In this document: positions 5,620-6,250 of the stretch, one piece after another
Numbering within the stretch: position 1 is the stretch's first letter
How the letters are laid out: the number at the start of each line of letters is the position of its first letter
Source: Bacteroidales bacterium H10
Lineage (GTDB): Bacteria > Bacteroidota > Bacteroidia > Bacteroidales > Muribaculaceae
Length of the DNA: 6,250 bases
Reading direction: 5' to 3'
NCBI GenBank assembly: GCA_001701295.1
Contig: DAAV01000082.1
Location: 585-6,834, forward strand
Made by a program: the position numbers and the translations under genes
The notes under the pieces: generated by a model
Databases searched by the model: none
What the model saw: the letters and a program-made list of their open reading frames with translations, nothing else
What the model was told of the DNA's origin: nothing

Positions 5620-6250
5620 TCAGAGAGCGTCGGGAATCTGCTCTTCCTCGTCTACCGGAATATCACGGTTGACATTCTTGCTTCCGATGACGGCATAATA
5701 GAACAGATAAGCGAGCATGGCTATGACAAGCCAGTACGAAGCCATCCAACCCACATTGCGGCCGATTGTCTCCTGGATCCAGGGCATCACGCCGCCACCG
5801 ACCACCATCATCATGAAGATACCTGATGCCTGCGCGGTATATTTGCCCAGCCCTTCCACGGCGAGGTTGAATATTCCACCCCACATAACCGATGTGCAAA
5901 GACCGCAAAGCACGAGGAAGAGAGCTTTTATTGGCACCTGTGCCATAGAGAATCCATCCTCGACGGAATATGACGGCATTGAAATGCGCACATCAGAACT
6001 TATTAAAATAGCGAGCAGAATGAGTATTATCGCTGTGACACTTGTCACCATAAGTTGCGTACGGCTTGTAACAAAACCTGAGATTGCGGAAGATGAGAGA
6101 CGACCCACAAGCATCAGCAGCCAGTATACTGCTGCGATACCGCCCGCAAGAGCCACACCGTTCTCAAGATTCAGAGCAGGATCGGAGAGATAAAAGATAA
6201 GCACGCCGGGGATTCCCACTTCAATGCCGACATAGAAAAATATGCCTACA
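5620..6250 (-). CDS. FucP-family MFS sugar permease, C-terminal half (cut by window edge)
   Basis: This is an inner-membrane sugar symporter of the FucP/GlcP type, of which about 209 C-terminal residues fall in the window. The frame stays open to position 6250. The GTG at 6219 is not a start, because the codons before it read GIFFYVGIE, which joins to give the family's TM7 motif FFYVGIEVGIPGV. Six hydrophobic segments follow, then the typical FNLAVEGLGKYTAQASG block and GGGVMPWIQE, and a short acidic tail (DEEEQIPDAL). The same TM7 motif occurs in the permease at 34-1293, so the two are paralogues, yet their sequences differ clearly. The transketolase gene begins 41 bases downstream, suggesting a pentose or hexose catabolic operon whose other members lie beyond the right edge. 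The substrate cannot be assigned from this half. Confidence 0.88.
   Translation of the reverse strand, partial: VGIFFYVGIEVGIPGVLIFYLSDPALNLENGVALAGGIAAVYWLLMLVGRLSSSAISGFVTSRTQLMVTSVTAIILILLAILISSDVRISMPSYSVEDGFSMAQVPIKALFLVLCGLCTSVMWGGIFNLAVEGLGKYTAQASGIFMMMVVGGGVMPWIQETIGRNVGWMASYWLVIAMLAYLFYYAVIGSKNVNRDIPVDEEEQIPDAL

Noticed and set aside
5717..6193. Open frame (158 codons) on the plus strand opposite the partial permease
   Set aside because: It is the antisense of membrane-spanning coding sequence; the permease frame has family motifs and continues to the window edge.

Overview
The window most resembles chromosomal DNA of a gut Bacteroidales bacterium, plausibly Muribaculaceae or a relative. 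This rests on the protein types (FucP-family sugar permeases, a transketolase with the SDGGIQEE variant of the thiamine-diphosphate motif that I recall from Bacteroidetes), AT-rich spacers, the absence of clear Shine-Dalgarno sequences before starts, and a TAnnTTTG-type promoter element. No sequence search was possible, so the placement is an inference.

Left block, + strand (1-3199). A complete FucP-like major facilitator sugar permease is followed after 9 bases by an unusual two-domain protein: an N-terminal cytidylyltransferase-type nucleotidyltransferase fused to a shortened GHMP-type sugar-kinase-like domain. The tight spacing indicates co-transcription and suggests uptake of a sugar coupled to its phosphorylation and activation to a nucleotide sugar. 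An 11-bp perfect hairpin closes that pair. A single-domain RluA-type pseudouridine synthase follows.

Middle (3200-3553). This AT-rich spacer between convergent gene blocks contains no credible protein gene. It holds a weak hairpin over the rluA-like stop codon, a 14-bp perfect palindrome, an exact tandem duplication of a 19-bp unit, a candidate minus-strand promoter, and a GC-rich 12-bp hairpin that probably ends the transketolase transcript.

Right block, - strand (3554-6250). A full-length transketolase lies 41 bp downstream of the C-terminal half of a second FucP-family sugar permease that runs off the right edge. These two read as one operon, joining sugar import to the non-oxidative pentose phosphate pathway; an arabinose, xylose or similar sugar is a reasonable guess.

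The item most worth following up is the nucleotidyltransferase/GHMP fusion at 1303-2463. The remaining genes look like ordinary metabolic and RNA-modification functions.
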